From the NCBI GenBank assembly GCA_963920765.1, contig OY987244.1, forward strand, positions 30,050,358-30,114,357: a stretch of 64,000 nt of DNA, written 5' to 3'. This document shows positions 22,314-34,201 of the stretch, piece after piece. The number at the start of each line of letters is the position of its first letter. Position 1 is the stretch's first letter. The notes under the pieces are model-generated. The model saw nothing but the letters and a program-made list of their open reading frames with translations. It made no database searches and was not told the DNA's origin. The position numbers were made by a program, and so were the translations under genes. Origin of the DNA: Ulota crispa. Taxonomy: Eukaryota > Streptophyta > Bryopsida > Orthotrichales > Orthotrichaceae.

Positions 22314-25217
22314 TTAATTTTGCTCTACGAGATTCAATGCTTCCTTCGCAAGCCATTCAGTGTTGCGCCCTCCGGCGAAACAATAAATTTCCAATAGCAC
22401 GCGGCGATCTTCAACAGGTAAATACGTCATAGCTCTCCCAGCCATCTCCATCTCTGGCTGCATGAATTTCAACAGAACATGAGCTGAGTTGAACACCATT
22501 GATGAACTCTAATAATATGCAGGCTGATTTGCATGGCACGTTACAAGTGAATGAGCACGGAAACACCGTCTTGCCGCACAAGTTGCACATAAAGTAGCTA
22601 TTAGCATGGGGTACTGTCAATAATCATTTTTGCATAAGCATGTGAATTGCTAACCACCGGATTGTGCTGTACAGACAGAAAATATCATTTGACTTACAGA
22701 ATTTCGAACAGGGCCGAGTTTTTCATGAATTTTCACCAATCCTTCAAGCTCCTTATTTGCTGCCTCAAGTTCGCCACGTTCATGTAGTGCCTATATTTAC
22801 ACAGGAAAATAAGGTGAAGTACAACTGAGTACAACAATAGAGAAGGATGTTATTAACTCATTTACACGAACTGCAAATGAAACAATTAGAAATCCGGAGG
22901 CTCATGAATATACAGTGGAGCACGTGGGGTTGCTTACCCAGGCCTGCAAGAAAGTTGCTCGTGTTCGGGCTGCAACAGAAGCAACTACAATTGTGGCCGC
23001 TCTTTCTGCATCCAATCCTACGTTACCAGCCAATCCTGCGATAAACTTGTCCACGCCTTCGTTTGGAAACTCGCTACCCCTAATGACAACGGAACAAAAT
23101 TTCGCTGCTGTCAATTGTAACAACAATTAGAATTGGTAATCGAGACTTGTGATTATCAATTCAGTCAATCATTTCAAATATAAGAAGAATGTAAGCAATT
23201 CACCTCGAAAGTATCCTTGATAAAACTATTTCGTCCTTCAAATATAGAGAACAAGCAAAATACCAGACTAGAGGATGTCCATATACTGAAATACAGATCT
23301 CATAGCTCTCCTCAGAATGGAAAAGAGCGGATGAAGCAAAAATTAAAACGGATAGAAACGTTGGTGTAGGATTGAAACGAAGTCAAAACGATAAGGTTCA
23401 AATTTCTAGCTAAAGTGACTAAAAAACAATATCCGTTCTATTGGACGTACGAGGCCAAACCTTAGGCAAACATCTTGAACAAGTTGAACAGCCGTCCGAT
23501 AAAAGGCATCACGAGTGCTGGATGTTTCAAAGCTGACTCGCGCTCCGAAGTTCCGACAAAGTTGCCGTAGCTGCGGTGAGGAAAAAATCAGTTATTATTT
23601 AGCATCAGACATTATCCTGTATTGCAAACAATGTAATACGCTAACAGAAGTGGACAGACAATAAACAAAAAAACTCACCTTGATGATGTTGTTACGCTCG
23701 AAGTCTACTCCGTTCATTCTCTTTTCCAGCATCTCTGAACCAACCTTAACAAAATTAGCTCACCCATCCAATCCACACCTGCTCTGCATGCTTTACCATA
23801 AAAGCAAACAACTCAAAGCCAGCGATAATACAGACCATAGAACTAAAAATACACTCTCCAGGAAGAAGGCATGAAATGGTACTTATTCGAGAATGATAAG
23901 AATAATTACCATGCAAGAGAGTGTTAACTTCTTTCTGTGCCTTGGCAGTTATTTCTGGTGACAACGTCGGAGCTTGCTCAGGAGCAGACCACCACGGCGG
24001 TAATCGTAATTCTGTTTGTCCTTTTTTTAATGTCAAAGGTTCGCTAATAGCCCTCAAACGGTGAAGTTCCTTCTCAGAACGGGAGTCAGTCTTCACTGAA
24101 TCCAAGGGACTGAGTCCTTGAGCTGTCTTGCGATAAGCCTTCTTCGCAGGTCCCCCTTCCCAAAGCTTAATTCCTGTGTTGTTCACAACAACCTCCTTTC
24201 CTCCCAAACTCCGATCTCGAACAGTTCGAGGCCAACGAAAACCTTCTTCCCAACCCCATCGGAATCGCCTTGCCCATGCAAGAAAGATTCGAGCAAATGC
24301 GATACTTAGAATTGTCCATACAATCGTCCGCCCGGCAAACTCTATAGTCGACCGCCTCACCGCAATCACTACGCGCTTGTCGTTTTGAACTGCCACACTG
24401 GATCGAAGTTCGTTCCATGCCTGCTTCCCTTCTTTGACAAAATTCGCACCTGCCTGGACAAAGCGGATAAATTGAAACTCTTAAACAACTGCATATCGCT
24501 TTGTCAGTCTACTCTCGTATTCGCTTTCTCAATGCCATTACAAACTTTTAAGAAGACAGCAATCAACGATAAAAACACACTATCACAGCGATAAACCTCG
24601 GCTTATTTTGCTTCCGAAACTCATAACACGTATTCAGCAAACAGTAACGAGCATATGCTCATTGGACATGACATGACATGGAAGAGATCAAAACTATAAA
24701 GACACTGATGAGAGTTAATAAGCATTGCAAGCTTGATTTTCAAATTCCGCGTTGTCAAATCGATAAGCAGCTATAAATATAAATCAGAAGGTATAGCAAG
24801 CAAAGTGGATAAGCTTCCGAGGCATTGTTCTACCTGCCTGACATCACCAACGGACGATACGAGAGCTTTCTTCGTCGAGACTGCCGCCTCTCCTGCCCTC
24901 TGTTTCAATTCATCGAAGTCAAGCGTAATCTGCACCGTATCATCGCCACGCGGTTTCTTGGCACTCAGCGCTTCCAAAGCAGGATCTCGCCGTCGGTGAT
25001 GCCTCCGTCCGCCGAGACTTAGCACCGTTATACTTGAATTAAAACTACCATTTGAGAGAGACAATTTGTTTAACCTAAGGTTTACGCGACCGCCGAAATA
25101 CGACACGAAGCCTATTCCGTTACACACAATGCCACCATACCTCCTCCTCTGCACGTCAAAATTATTCTGCGGAGCTCGATACAAAGCTATCACTGCACTC
25201 GAGCCACGGAGCATCAT
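22314..25217 (-). CDS. predicted plastid protein with one membrane segment, seven exons, unnamed
   Basis: Exons in reading order: 25217-24834, 24453-23910, 23734-23679, 23570-23461, 23079-22938, 22790-22698 and 22508-22314. All junctions are GT-AG and the phases close exactly (1524 nt, 507 residues). The first 80 residues are basic, rich in Arg/Ser/Asn and poor in acids, consistent with an organelle transit peptide. A helical part follows (ITLDFDELKQRAGEA). Around residues 165-190 lies one hydrophobic segment (TIVWTILSIAFARIFLAW) with basic flanks. Later come a Pro/Trp motif (LRLPPWWSAP) and an all-helical C-terminal half ending ALNLVEQN. I do not recognise the family. Being multi-exonic with conserved-looking motifs, it should have orthologs in other plants. 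The start pair MM makes the first codon ambiguous by one. Confidence 0.78.
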
Positions 25218-25251
25218 GATCGCACAATATTGCTCCCAAATTTTAGCGAAT

Positions 25252-25533
25252 CCTCAGCAAAGTTTCAAAAGACTCTCTCCACCAAACACATAATTCAAAT
25301 GCGGAGATTTATTTTTGTAAAGCCGTGAAGAATTCGGTCTTCCTCCAATAAAGAAATATAGGTTTAGGGTATGGTAAAAAGAAAACTCAAAGAGCGACTC
25401 CTCAGCAAAGTTTCAAAAGACTCTCTCCACTAAACACATAATTCAAATGCGGAGATTTAATTTTGTACAGCCGTGAAGAATTCGGTCTTCTTCCAATAAA
25501 GAAAGATAGGTCTAGGGTATGGTAACAAGAACT
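25252..25533. repeat. 148-bp tandem duplication upstream of the plastid-type gene
   Basis: Two adjacent copies (25252-25399 and 25400-25533) begin CCTCAGCAAAGTTTCAAAAG and share nearly all bases, with a handful of substitutions. They start 35 bp upstream of the gene's start codon at 25217, so promoter or 5' UTR elements are probably duplicated. Confidence 0.9.
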
Positions 25534-25593
25534 GAAAGAACTGAAGCGCATACGGACGTCTTTGCAATAAATTTTGGATTCTAAAGCGGAGAA

Positions 25594-25740
25594 ATGCCGT
25601 CAAACGAAGTGCTTTGTGATGAGATTTTGGAAAGCTCTTCGGTGGAATTGTGTCACCTCCGGATTGTGATCGGAGGACGGAAGTGTGAAGGATTTGAGGA
25701 GGAATTTTACGAGCATCGGGAGGCTCGACAGCAAAGTTGA
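25594..25740 (+). CDS. small open frame of 48 residues, possibly coding
   Basis: An ATG at 25594 opens a frame of 48 residues starting MPSNEVLCDEILESSSVELC and rich in Glu, with balanced codon use unlike the AT-rich flanks. It lies 377 bp from the divergent plastid-type gene start, in a locally GC-richer segment. Longer but less coding-like frames overlap on both strands (25685-25915 plus, 25600-25896 minus). It may be the first exon of a plus-strand gene or a gene fragment. No function can be given. Confidence 0.3.
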   Translation: MPSNEVLCDEILESSSVELCHLRIVIGGRKCEGFEEEFYEHREARQQS

Positions 25741-25996
25741 GTGTTCTTGCTGTGAGGGTCTCGCAACTGCAAGACGACGACGGAGCCCGTATGTGGCTGG
25801 TTTGGATGATCTAGGAACGAGGGTGGTTCTCATCCACGCATTGTCATCCCTGTGGATGATAATGTTTAGTGGAGCCATTCCATTAGAGCAAATCAAGAAT
25901 GCTCTTGCTTTTTAGAGACTAATTAAGTTTTATATACATTGGTTTATTGTAAGTTTGCAGTGAGGTTATTTGAGGCGAAGGCTTGTTTTTAAAACA

Positions 25997-26318
25997 AGGA
26001 AAAATTTCATGGATACGCCTGAAGTTTGCAATATTTACATTGACACCTCTGCTTTTTCAGAAATTACACATCCTTGGACCATAATTTTTAGGCCTTTGTT
26101 TGTTGTGCTTGTACTTCCTTCATGACCAATGTTGAAGAAGGGAATGTAATGAAACAAAAATGAAGCAATGTGCGCACAATGGAAGAAGGGAAGTAGCATG
26201 CACAACAAAATAAATGCGTAAAATTCTTGGTCCAAAGATATTTATGTAATTTTTGAAAAAGTGGGGATATCTATGTAATTATTACAAACTTCAGGGGTAC
26301 TCCATGAAATTTTCCCTT
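25997..26318. mobile_element. foldback MITE, AGGGAAAATT family (copy 2)
   Basis: The left arm AAGGAAAAATTTCATGGATAC pairs with the right arm GTACTCCATGAAATTTTCCCTT. Long internal matches to copy 3 in the CDP-DAG synthase gene (AGAAGGGAAGT, ACATTGACACCT and GGTATCTATG-type words) are clear. The pairing continues through most of the element, so it is close to a full hairpin. Confidence 0.75.
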
Positions 26319-28077
26319 AAAATAAGAGCTCCATTTGTAATAAATGTAGAGATTCATAAGAGATTGTGAGATTTGCAGAAAAATCCATTCAAAATCTTTG
26401 TAAGAGTCTACTATGAGATTCTTAGGGTGTATCAAAATCTTAGATAGTGAAAATAAATGATATAAAAAAATTCTCAACAAGTGCAAGCTAAAACTATACG
26501 AACAGCTAAGTTAAATGAAAAAAAGGTATGTCAGATTATTTTTTAAACAAGCAAATTACATTGAAGTCAAGTTTGACGTTAATAATTGAGTTGTTTAATT
26601 TGGAAGTAAATTGGCATATTTGTAAAGAGTACAATACTACTACAAGTATAATGGATTTTTATAGTTAAAGTCAAATTAGAAGTAGAGTATATAACTTATA
26701 TGATAAAATGGGAATCACTTCAAGGAAAAATTAACTTTGAGGGAGTTACAGTAGAACTCCTCTAAACTAATATGTTTGGGACCCCAAGAACTAAATTACT
26801 TTAAGTAGGTTATTAGCTAATTACCTTGAGGTTAGTGCCTGAATATCACCAAGGAGTATTACTACTATTGAATTAATTACTTTGGTTTATGACTGACATA
26901 TGGTTTGACATTGAGATTTGTGTTATACATTAGTTTACAGAGCATATTGCTTACAGGATATTAGCTTAGAAGAGTTCTACTATAATGAATAATTAAGTAT
27001 TGATTTTAAATCTTATTGATGATGAAGTTTAACATACCTCATGTCAAATTATGTCAAATAACAACTATTGGGCACCTTTACAATAACCATATTTATAATC
27101 ATACGTCATATTGGTTACTTAATAGTTAATATTGCATTTGACAAAAACAAATAATTTTTAATGGAATTATACACTTTACAAACATAAAAGTGCAAAATAA
27201 ATTTTCATTTAAAGAGAAATCCAATTTCTAAATTAACTTGTTAACCAAGAAATGAATGCAAACACTTTGCATGCAAGCAAAAAAGAAGGCCCTCCAAAAA
27301 TGACTATAGTATGTAAGATTCACATCTTAGAAAACCACTATAGTTAGAATCAAATATCATGTATTCAAAGAGTTATTCTAAAACCGCTTATTGTCAATCT
27401 CTTGTTAGTTTTATAAGATGTATTGTAGTTTCTTCCAGTTGTAATCCTCCAAAATTATTCATGTTTTAGCACATTACTTGAAAATAAGAATGTTTAAATG
27501 CTTCTTGGCAAAAACTTAAAATGTAGCAAAATTCTTCATCTTATTAAGGCTTAGGCTCTTCTCACATCCAAGATTGAAATGAATTTGACATAAAATGTTT
27601 GCAAAATATTGTATAAAAGCATATTTAGCGTTCAAACTTTTTTTTAGGTGTAGTCCAATGCTAGCTCAAAACCTTAAATAAGCTTTATGTCTGTTTCATA
27701 TTAATGTTACAGTTGAAAATATCCAAATACCTTGTAAACCATTTGAAAATTTTATTTGTAAAGCTCTACGAACCTATTATATCCACCCTTGTTTTCTCTC
27801 ATATGGAATCAATCTGAGTCCTTCCAACATTTTCAACAAGTTCAAATCATGTATTTTTCTTGAAGTCCACTCAATAATTTGACCATATTTACTAAATTCC
27901 TTTCTATGATATGGTATTTCTTCTTCTTGGTTGTTGGGGCCTAGTTTTTAATATATTTTTTCCTTCAATCTTTGCATCTTGTATGATCAATAAGTACTCC
28001 AAGTGCATTGTCAATATTAAAAATTTTTTTTTTCACACATACATACATATGCATATAAATGTAAACACACATCAAGC
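26319..28077. other. no gene seen (about 1.76 kb)
   Basis: Strongly AT-rich. No frame or RNA gene could be supported. The sequence carries no clear inverted termini apart from the element that starts at its right edge. Confidence 0.5.
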
Positions 28078-28310
28078 TTAACCTTTAAATGGGCCCAGAG
28101 CCCATTTCTAGCTGTATGTACAGCGGTATATACAGCTGTATTTGAGCTACTTTGAGGACTTTTCAAAAAAAATTATGCACCCACAATCATACAACCCTTC
28201 AATATGTATGGTTGTAACACTTAATTTCCAACTAATTCAAACTTCTAAATATTAATTGCAACCGTATTTGGTACCATATCTTTAGAGCCCAAGGGCCCTT
28301 TAGGGGTTAA
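28078..28310. mobile_element. TTAA-flanked MITE, 225-bp body
   Basis: The left end is TTAA-CCTTTAAATGGGCCC and the right end GGGCCCTTTAGGGG-TTAA; the termini pair with one indel and two mismatches. The body includes TGTATGTACAGCGGTATATACAGCTGTA near the left end. It belongs to the CCCCTAAA group by ends and target site. Confidence 0.75.
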
Positions 28311-29164
28311 AGAATCAAACTCAGAAATAGTACATGTAGAGATGGAAACTCTACACAAATCTAGTATCCGTGCTTCTACAAACAAGGATATCAAATCATA
28401 TGATTACTGGAAAAGGATTTGCTCATCTTGATTCTAGTCTCTTAATTCAAGAATATAATATTTTATTTTCTTTGGTTAAGACATATTTCCATACACATTT
28501 TAGAAGAACTTACAAAAAAAAAATTGCTCCTTATATCAATCACTTCAATATTTTCCCTATAGCAAATAAAAGCAACATGTTTTTGCTCACCATTTTAACA
28601 TGTGTGATTCAATTCAATTTGTATCATGATGTTTTCTTGTTTGTTTTCAAACAAACAACAAATGAGATGAGTGCGTAGTGCAACTTAAGGATCTTGTGCA
28701 ATTTCACGTCCAATTTCACATCCAAAACCTTTTGTAAGGTCGGCACTTAGTTATGCTAGAATATTTGATGTAAGAGCCTTTAATTCATAAATCTTTGACC
28801 CATTGCCGCAATCTCAATACTGAAGATGATAAGAAACACCGTGTTGTAGCTTGTAAGCTGTAGCTTTCCAAAGAAGCTATCACTTTCATGATTTTGTATT
28901 TTGAGTTGGCAAGGAGTCTCAAAAAATTCTCCTCTCCTTATGCAATTTTGTATATAATTTGCCAAGCATTTTCAGTCGCTTCTTGTGATAATAGTACTTC
29001 CAAATGAAGAAATGTATGATAACAGATTTGAAGTGCATTTCAATAGCTTACCAACACGACAATCAATGAAAGCAAACAGTTGAAATTTGCCCACAAGGTG
29101 TTGGTTTGAGTGTAATCATGGGATGTATGCCTTTATCAGAGCTTGTTTATACCTTAGAGTTCTG

Positions 29165-29620
29165 AACGGCATATAAATTAAGGTTTACGGAATGGCATTG
29201 TGATCAGGTTTACAAAATGCGGTTTATGAAACAGCATTGCAATCATGGTTTAAGAGATGCGGTTTATGAAATGGCGTTGCAAATTAGGGTTCATGGAATG
29301 GCACTAAGATCAGGTTCATGAAATGCAGCTTCTGGAACAGCATTGCAATCAAGGTTCATGGAATGGCATTGCAATCAGGGTTTCAGGGATGCGGTTTATG
29401 AAATGGCATTGCAAATTAGGGTTCATGGAATGGCACTGAAATTAGGGTCTGTGGAATGACATTGCAAATTAGAATTCATGGAATGGCACTAAAACTAGGG
29501 TTTCTGGAATGGCATTGCAAATTAGCGTTCATGGAATGGCATTGTCAAATTAGGGTTCATGAAATAGCATTGCAAATTAGGATTCATGGAGTGGCACTGA
29601 GATTAGGGTTTACAAAGTTT
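29165..29620. repeat. 27-bp minisatellite downstream of the ceramidase gene
   Basis: About 16 diverged units follow the pattern AATGGCATTGCAAATTAGGG plus TTCATGG (27 bp), with variants in which CACTGAGATCAGG replaces the middle. Because 27 is a multiple of three, a plus-strand frame (29456-29692) stays open with a nine-residue period; this is not evidence of coding. The array ends only about 17-20 bp before the ceramidase stop codon at 29637, so the minus-strand 3' UTR must run into it. Confidence 0.88.
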
Positions 29621-29636
29621 CTCACAATGAGGTCGT

Positions 29637-30561
29637 TCAATCCGACTTCTCTTCAGCATGAACAGCGACGGACCTCCGGTATTTCTGAATGACCTTCACA
29701 TACGGAAGAACCCCGGCCACATACCGCAACTCGGGATCCAGTTCGAGCTGGTGCGCTCGGGAGTACTGCAGAAACATGTTGCCGAAGTAGTTATTTAGCC
29801 CATTCAAGACATGAAACAACGCATGCCAGAAAGGGTGAACCGGCAACGTTGAGTCCCGGTTGCAAAGCTTCTGATCCACTCCCCAGATGGTCACGGCACA
29901 GGAGAAGCACAGCAAGTACTGATGCGCCAACCGCAGCGCCAAGGCATCCGTGGTGTGCAGGTAATGCTTCACCATGCCCGGCGCACACACGAAGATGAGA
30001 AACAGGTAGTGCAGCTCAAACCCTACTCGCGAGTGGTACATGAAATGAATCACAGAAAGCGCAATGGCATACACGACCATGCCAACGTGCAACGCCGGCT
30101 TGATGTGGTTGTAGTGGATAATGTCAGGGGAGTAGAGGGTGTAGATATACACCAGCATGATCCATACCATTGGGATCTCATCCGTGTGCTGCTGCCTGTC
30201 ATCACAATCCAACAAAACGGCGAGGTTTTCACACGCCTGACAAACCAAAGGATGGATTGAAAAGGGAGTCAATTGCAAGAGAAGAAATTGGAATGAAGCC
30301 TCGCTCGCACCTTATTTTCAATGAGCAGTGCAGGAGCATACTGGCAAGTCCCACGACAATGGACACCGCGTGCAAAACCCTAAAGCGATACTCAAACCTC
30401 TGGTGCACGGTGTTGATGAATCCGATCAACGCCAGAATAATGCCTGGAATGTTGGAGACCGTGTTGACAGCCTCCGTCATCATGGGCGTGAGGATTTCGT
30501 ACCCCGGGTCGCACCATCCCAGACTCCGCACCCAGCTCGTCATCTCGCTCAAGGTCTGCAT
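29637..30561 (-). CDS. ACER: alkaline ceramidase (CREST superfamily), two exons
   Basis: Exon 1 is 30561-30311 and exon 2 is 30195-29637, joined by a 115-bp GT-AG intron that restores the frame as KIRQQHTDEIPMVW. This yields 269 residues. Alkaline ceramidases are seven-pass ER/Golgi membrane hydrolases that split ceramide or phytoceramide into a sphingoid base and fatty acid. The family signatures are present: WCDPGYE near residue 16, NTVSNIPG at 33-40, MLLHCS with the first zinc-ligand His at about 78, TDEIPMVW, YSPD, and HALFH carrying the two C-terminal His ligands at about 208 and 212. The end GVLPYVK is typical. The ATG at 30561 fits family length best; upstream in-frame Mets at 30633 and 30675 are less likely. 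The gene appears intact. Confidence 0.93.
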
Positions 30562-30793
30562 GATTGGAGACTGGAACCCTAATTCGGACCTCCCTTGAAA
30601 ACATGCCCGCAGTACGTGTTTGGCGGATCTCATTATGTCCCATGGACCGTTCACACTATATGTTCCATGTCCCACTGAGTTCTAAGGATGTGATTAGAGG
30701 GCAGGAAGTTGGGACTTGGCACTTTGCATTCCTTTCCAAGTCCCATGTTCCGGTTCACTATAAGGCAGTATTTTTTGAAAGTTTTGGCTGACT

Positions 30794-31027
30794 TTAACTC
30801 TTAAAGGACGATAGGGCATAATATATACGCTGCTGTATAATTGATATTTGCTATTAGTAAGAAGTTTTAATATGAGATTTCAAGTAGTTCATTAGAACCG
30901 TTTTTATCTATTTTTCAATTTCTATGTTGATTTCAAATGTAGTAAAGGTGTGGATCCATTTCAAATACAAGAAAAATACCTTGTATTGTATCGGTCGTAG
31001 TGGCACGCTCAGTCCTTTATGGGTTAA
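30794..31027. mobile_element. TTAA-flanked MITE, 226-bp body, inserted in a tandem duplicate
   Basis: The left end is TTAA-CTCTTAAAGGACGAT and the right end CAGTCCTTTATGGG-TTAA. The interior is the inverse of the elements at 14.2 kb and 3.5 kb (GGTGTGGATCCATTTCAAATAC). The flanking sequence is duplicated just downstream at 31094-31177 without the element. Confidence 0.8.
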
Positions 31028-31340
31028 GCTTACTCAAGGTTTGGGTCGAGCATTGTGTTTGATTCAAGCCTTGATCCAACGATTCACTGAAAGGGAGTAT
31101 TTTTTGAAAGTTTTGACTGACTTTACTCAATGTTTGGGTTGACCGTTATGTTTGATTCAACCCTTGATCCAAATCCTATTGCTTCTTTTGCATAAAATAT
31201 TTGGAGTTTTTTTGACATTCTTTTTGTCCTTCATAATTCAACAAAAGTGAAATCTTGCATTGAAGTGGCACTTGTAAATGTGGGACTTGGGATGTAGTGT
31301 GAACCTTGTGGAAGGGGGAGAGGTAGTCCATTTGGATACT

Positions 31341-31749
31341 TTAACCCATTAAGGACTGGTTGACCAGTTCTTGGTCGATTTTGACTCTTTTCAGTTTGTA
31401 GAGAGAGCATGTTAAGAAATTTGATGACGTGGCAAAGGGGAGGGGTTTGGGAATTGGAAAGTGAAGAGTTTAGGACAGTAACCAAGCCAATCTGAGGTGG
31501 CATGTGGCTAGAGGGTTGAAAAAACTAAAAGAGTGTTGGCTGAAAATATACCAATAAATATAAAAAGATGGCCATAACAACTAAAGAATGAGCATAATTC
31601 ATGATGCATAACACTAAACGCTGCAAGATACTACCATCTATACGGTTAGATCTCTGATACATTTGTATTCAATAACCCCAAAATATCTCCAAATGGAAAT
31701 ACAAAGGATTGCCCACCCTCAGAATTGACCACGGTCGTTAAAGGGTTAA
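31341..31749. mobile_element. TTAA-flanked element, 401-bp body
   Basis: The left end is TTAA-CCCATTAAGGACTGG and the right end CGGTCGTTAAAGGG-TTAA, pairing imperfectly. It lies 314 bp from the previous TTAA-type element. A 90-codon minus-strand frame overlaps its left part with no domain seen. Confidence 0.6.
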
Positions 31750-31888
31750 AAGCTATGTGTAATAGTGGCATGTAAGCTTTTGTTTTCCAAGAGGTCAGTG
31801 ACTTCCAAACTCGGCTTAAGTGAAGGGTGAAGACAAGTGTCAAAATAGGGCACAACAAGAAGCGACTTGACCTTCTATAATGCACATG

Positions 31889-32009
31889 CACTACAAGGAA
31901 ACCATGGTCGAATATACAAAAAGTTGACAAAAATTATGACCTAATCTACAAGATTAGGTCACAGTCTTTCTCAACTTTTTGAAGATTCAACCATGATTTT
32001 CTTGTAGTG
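31889..32009. mobile_element. CACTA-type MITE, 121 bp, hairpin
   Basis: The termini CACTACAAGGAAA and GATTTTCTTGTAGTG are inverted, with ATG on both flanks as the 3-bp duplication. The inner words AAAAAGTTGA / TCAACTTTTT and TGACCTAATCT / AGATTAGGTCA pair as well, so nearly the whole element folds. A related, partly decayed copy lies at 53681-53770. Confidence 0.88.
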
Positions 32010-32012
32010 ATG

Positions 32013-33500
32013 GGTGGAGAAGCTCTTAAAACGTAATTTGAGTGTATATAGAAGATTCTACCTCTTGGATTTTTGCAGAAATAGCTTGCTGCCTTATTTG
32101 AACAATAGAGGATTTCAAATCTTAAGAAAAACACTATTCCCTTGAAGCGTTATTTCATGAGACACTTTAAAGTTTTTGTACACTCAACAAAGTGCAAAAT
32201 AGTAGAAGCATGCACTCTCTTGCACAAGAAAACGAGGGAAGCAACAAGAAACCAGTCTTGAACCCACTAAGCAACCTAGAATTTTATCTTGTAAATAAAA
32301 TCAAAGAAAAATCCTCAATTGAGCTAAATAATCTACAAATCTTTAGAACCTTAAGCTCAATGGATTTTGCAAGTACATCTATTTTTCTCTCTAAGGCCTT
32401 TAATTAGTAAAAGAAAAAAAGGTTAAATTTTTCTTGACAATTTTCTTGTTGTCACATAAAAAGGCCGATGCCATGTTGGCCTCAAAAGTGGAAAATTTAA
32501 GAACAACAAAATATTTTACAAGAAATAAGGTACAAATCTCTTAGTATTAATAAGAGACATGAAAACATATGCTACTATTGTTAAGCTATACAATACCATG
32601 ATACTTGACATAGTAAGCCTAATTCAGAGAATAGTAGTAAACAACTATAAGGTTTTTGATAATGTGTACATTTCTCCCAACAATAAGGTCCCCTTTACAC
32701 TAAAGCTGAGAAGCCATGAAGAGGAAAATTTCAACCAATGAACACTTTAGGATTTGAGAAGATCAAGAAACATCACTTTAGATGGGGTGTTTTTTTTCCA
32801 AGGGACAAGAAAATGAGAAAATGAGGGTGGACAACACTTTTGTCCTCCATGGCTTTGAAATAACACAAGTTTTTGGTCCTTGGAATTATATCCAACCCTA
32901 AACCTAAAGAGGTGGGTCTAATTAAATCTCTTGGAGACCAAAATCCTCAAAACTAATCAAATCTTTGTTTAGAAAAAAAAATTCAAATTTTTTTTTTGAA
33001 AAAGAATGATAAATTGTGGCCCTCTCTCACTATACACTACAACCAAAAGCCATTATCTCTAAAAGCCGGCCTTTCAAAAACAAGCCATGGCCCATGAGAG
33101 ATTTTCTTCAAGGCTTCTCACCTCTAGTGGAAAGGGGCCTAAGAAATATCAAGAACATACACTTCAGAATTATTTATCTTTTTTGAGGTTTTCTAATACC
33201 ATAACATTCAGTAGCGCTCATTATGCCTGCCCTCCCTCCAGATGAAGAGTGTGGAATATTCCACATTCTTTCATCTTGCTGGATGAAAGAGTGTGGAATT
33301 TTTCACACCCATCAGTAGCTAAGAGGACACATGGCTGAATTTGTCAGAGAGTTTATGAAAGAGAGGCTCAGTTTAGTGCACATACGTCGATGTGGGGGCC
33401 AGCCATGTCAAAAAAAACTAAAAAAAAAAAAAAAAAAAAAACTTTTTTTTTTTTTTTTTTTTTTTTTTGTTGTTGTGCTAAAGTTTGTGGATGATACATG
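32013..33500. other. no gene seen; A/T homopolymer pair at 33417-33468
   Basis: No convincing coding signal; the plus frames at 32192-32407 and 32559-32741 lack domains. At 33417-33468 a long A run is followed directly by a T run of about two dozen bases, a perfect potential hairpin. A hairpin-like word pair with GTGTGGAAT...ATTCCACA lies at 33247-33305. Confidence 0.45.
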
Positions 33501-33529
33501 AAGAGAGGGAAAGGCAGCCTCTCTTTAGG

Positions 33530-34201
33530 CTACTGAATGTTATGTATGAATAAGCAAAGAGATTTACCCTTATTAGCTATGCAAAACTTTTTGGTTTCCC
33601 AAAAAAATTTGGTCTCTCACGTGAAGACTTGCACAAAGCTTAGCAAGAAAACGCGGATTTTGCCCCAAGAAGACCGCGCTTTTCCTCGGCAACAACGCCC
33701 TCCAGAAAACCCCGTCCCTGCATCTGTAGAATTCTACAGAGCTCTTCGCAAGCCGTACAAGTGACTCAACAAGCGAGAGGACAAAATCCAGGTCCACCCT
33801 CCACAACCATTGGCCAGGCCAATGGATCCCATTGTCTCATCCTACACTCCTGCGGCAACACTGGCACAAGCGAGAGATCAAGGACGCTCTCAGGAGTCTG
33901 AACTGGGCCTTTGTGGTGCAAAATCCCACGCAACTTGTGCCTTGCCCGCCACCTAGGCTCTCCAAATCCTCCCCCGCACCATTGTAGCTGATCTAGGACC
34001 CAGTATTGCTCCAATGCAGCTGCGATGATGCCTGGGCAGGCACCACTCCGGCACGAGCCAGCGTCAGATTCTCCTCCTGCTTCTCCTCACTGATCCCATC
34101 ACTCTTGATCTCATTCCTCCTCGTTACGGTTGCTCTCACTTCCCGTAATCCTTGCGCACCATCATCGCCCTCTGCATTGCCCCTGCTTCAATCCTCGTCA
34201 A
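33530..34201 (+). promoter_or_regulatory. GC-richer promoter and 5' exon region of the CDP-DAG synthase locus
   Basis: From about 33640 the sequence becomes GC-richer than its surroundings, and open frames appear on both strands without domains. At 34202 a strong donor (GTAAGT) follows a Ser/Leu-rich frame beginning at 34006; an acceptor (TTTTTTTGCAG) lies at 34691. These suggest a spliced 5' untranslated leader, or a transit-peptide exon that I could not join in frame to the downstream exons. Confidence 0.4.

Noticed and set aside
29456..29692. Plus frame with nine-residue repeats (HGMALKLGF-like)
   Set aside because: It follows from the 27-bp minisatellite, whose unit is a multiple of three; there is no sign of selection for coding.
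30170..30598. 142-codon plus frame opposite the ceramidase gene
   Set aside because: It is the antisense shadow of exons 1 and 2 of the ceramidase and has no domain.
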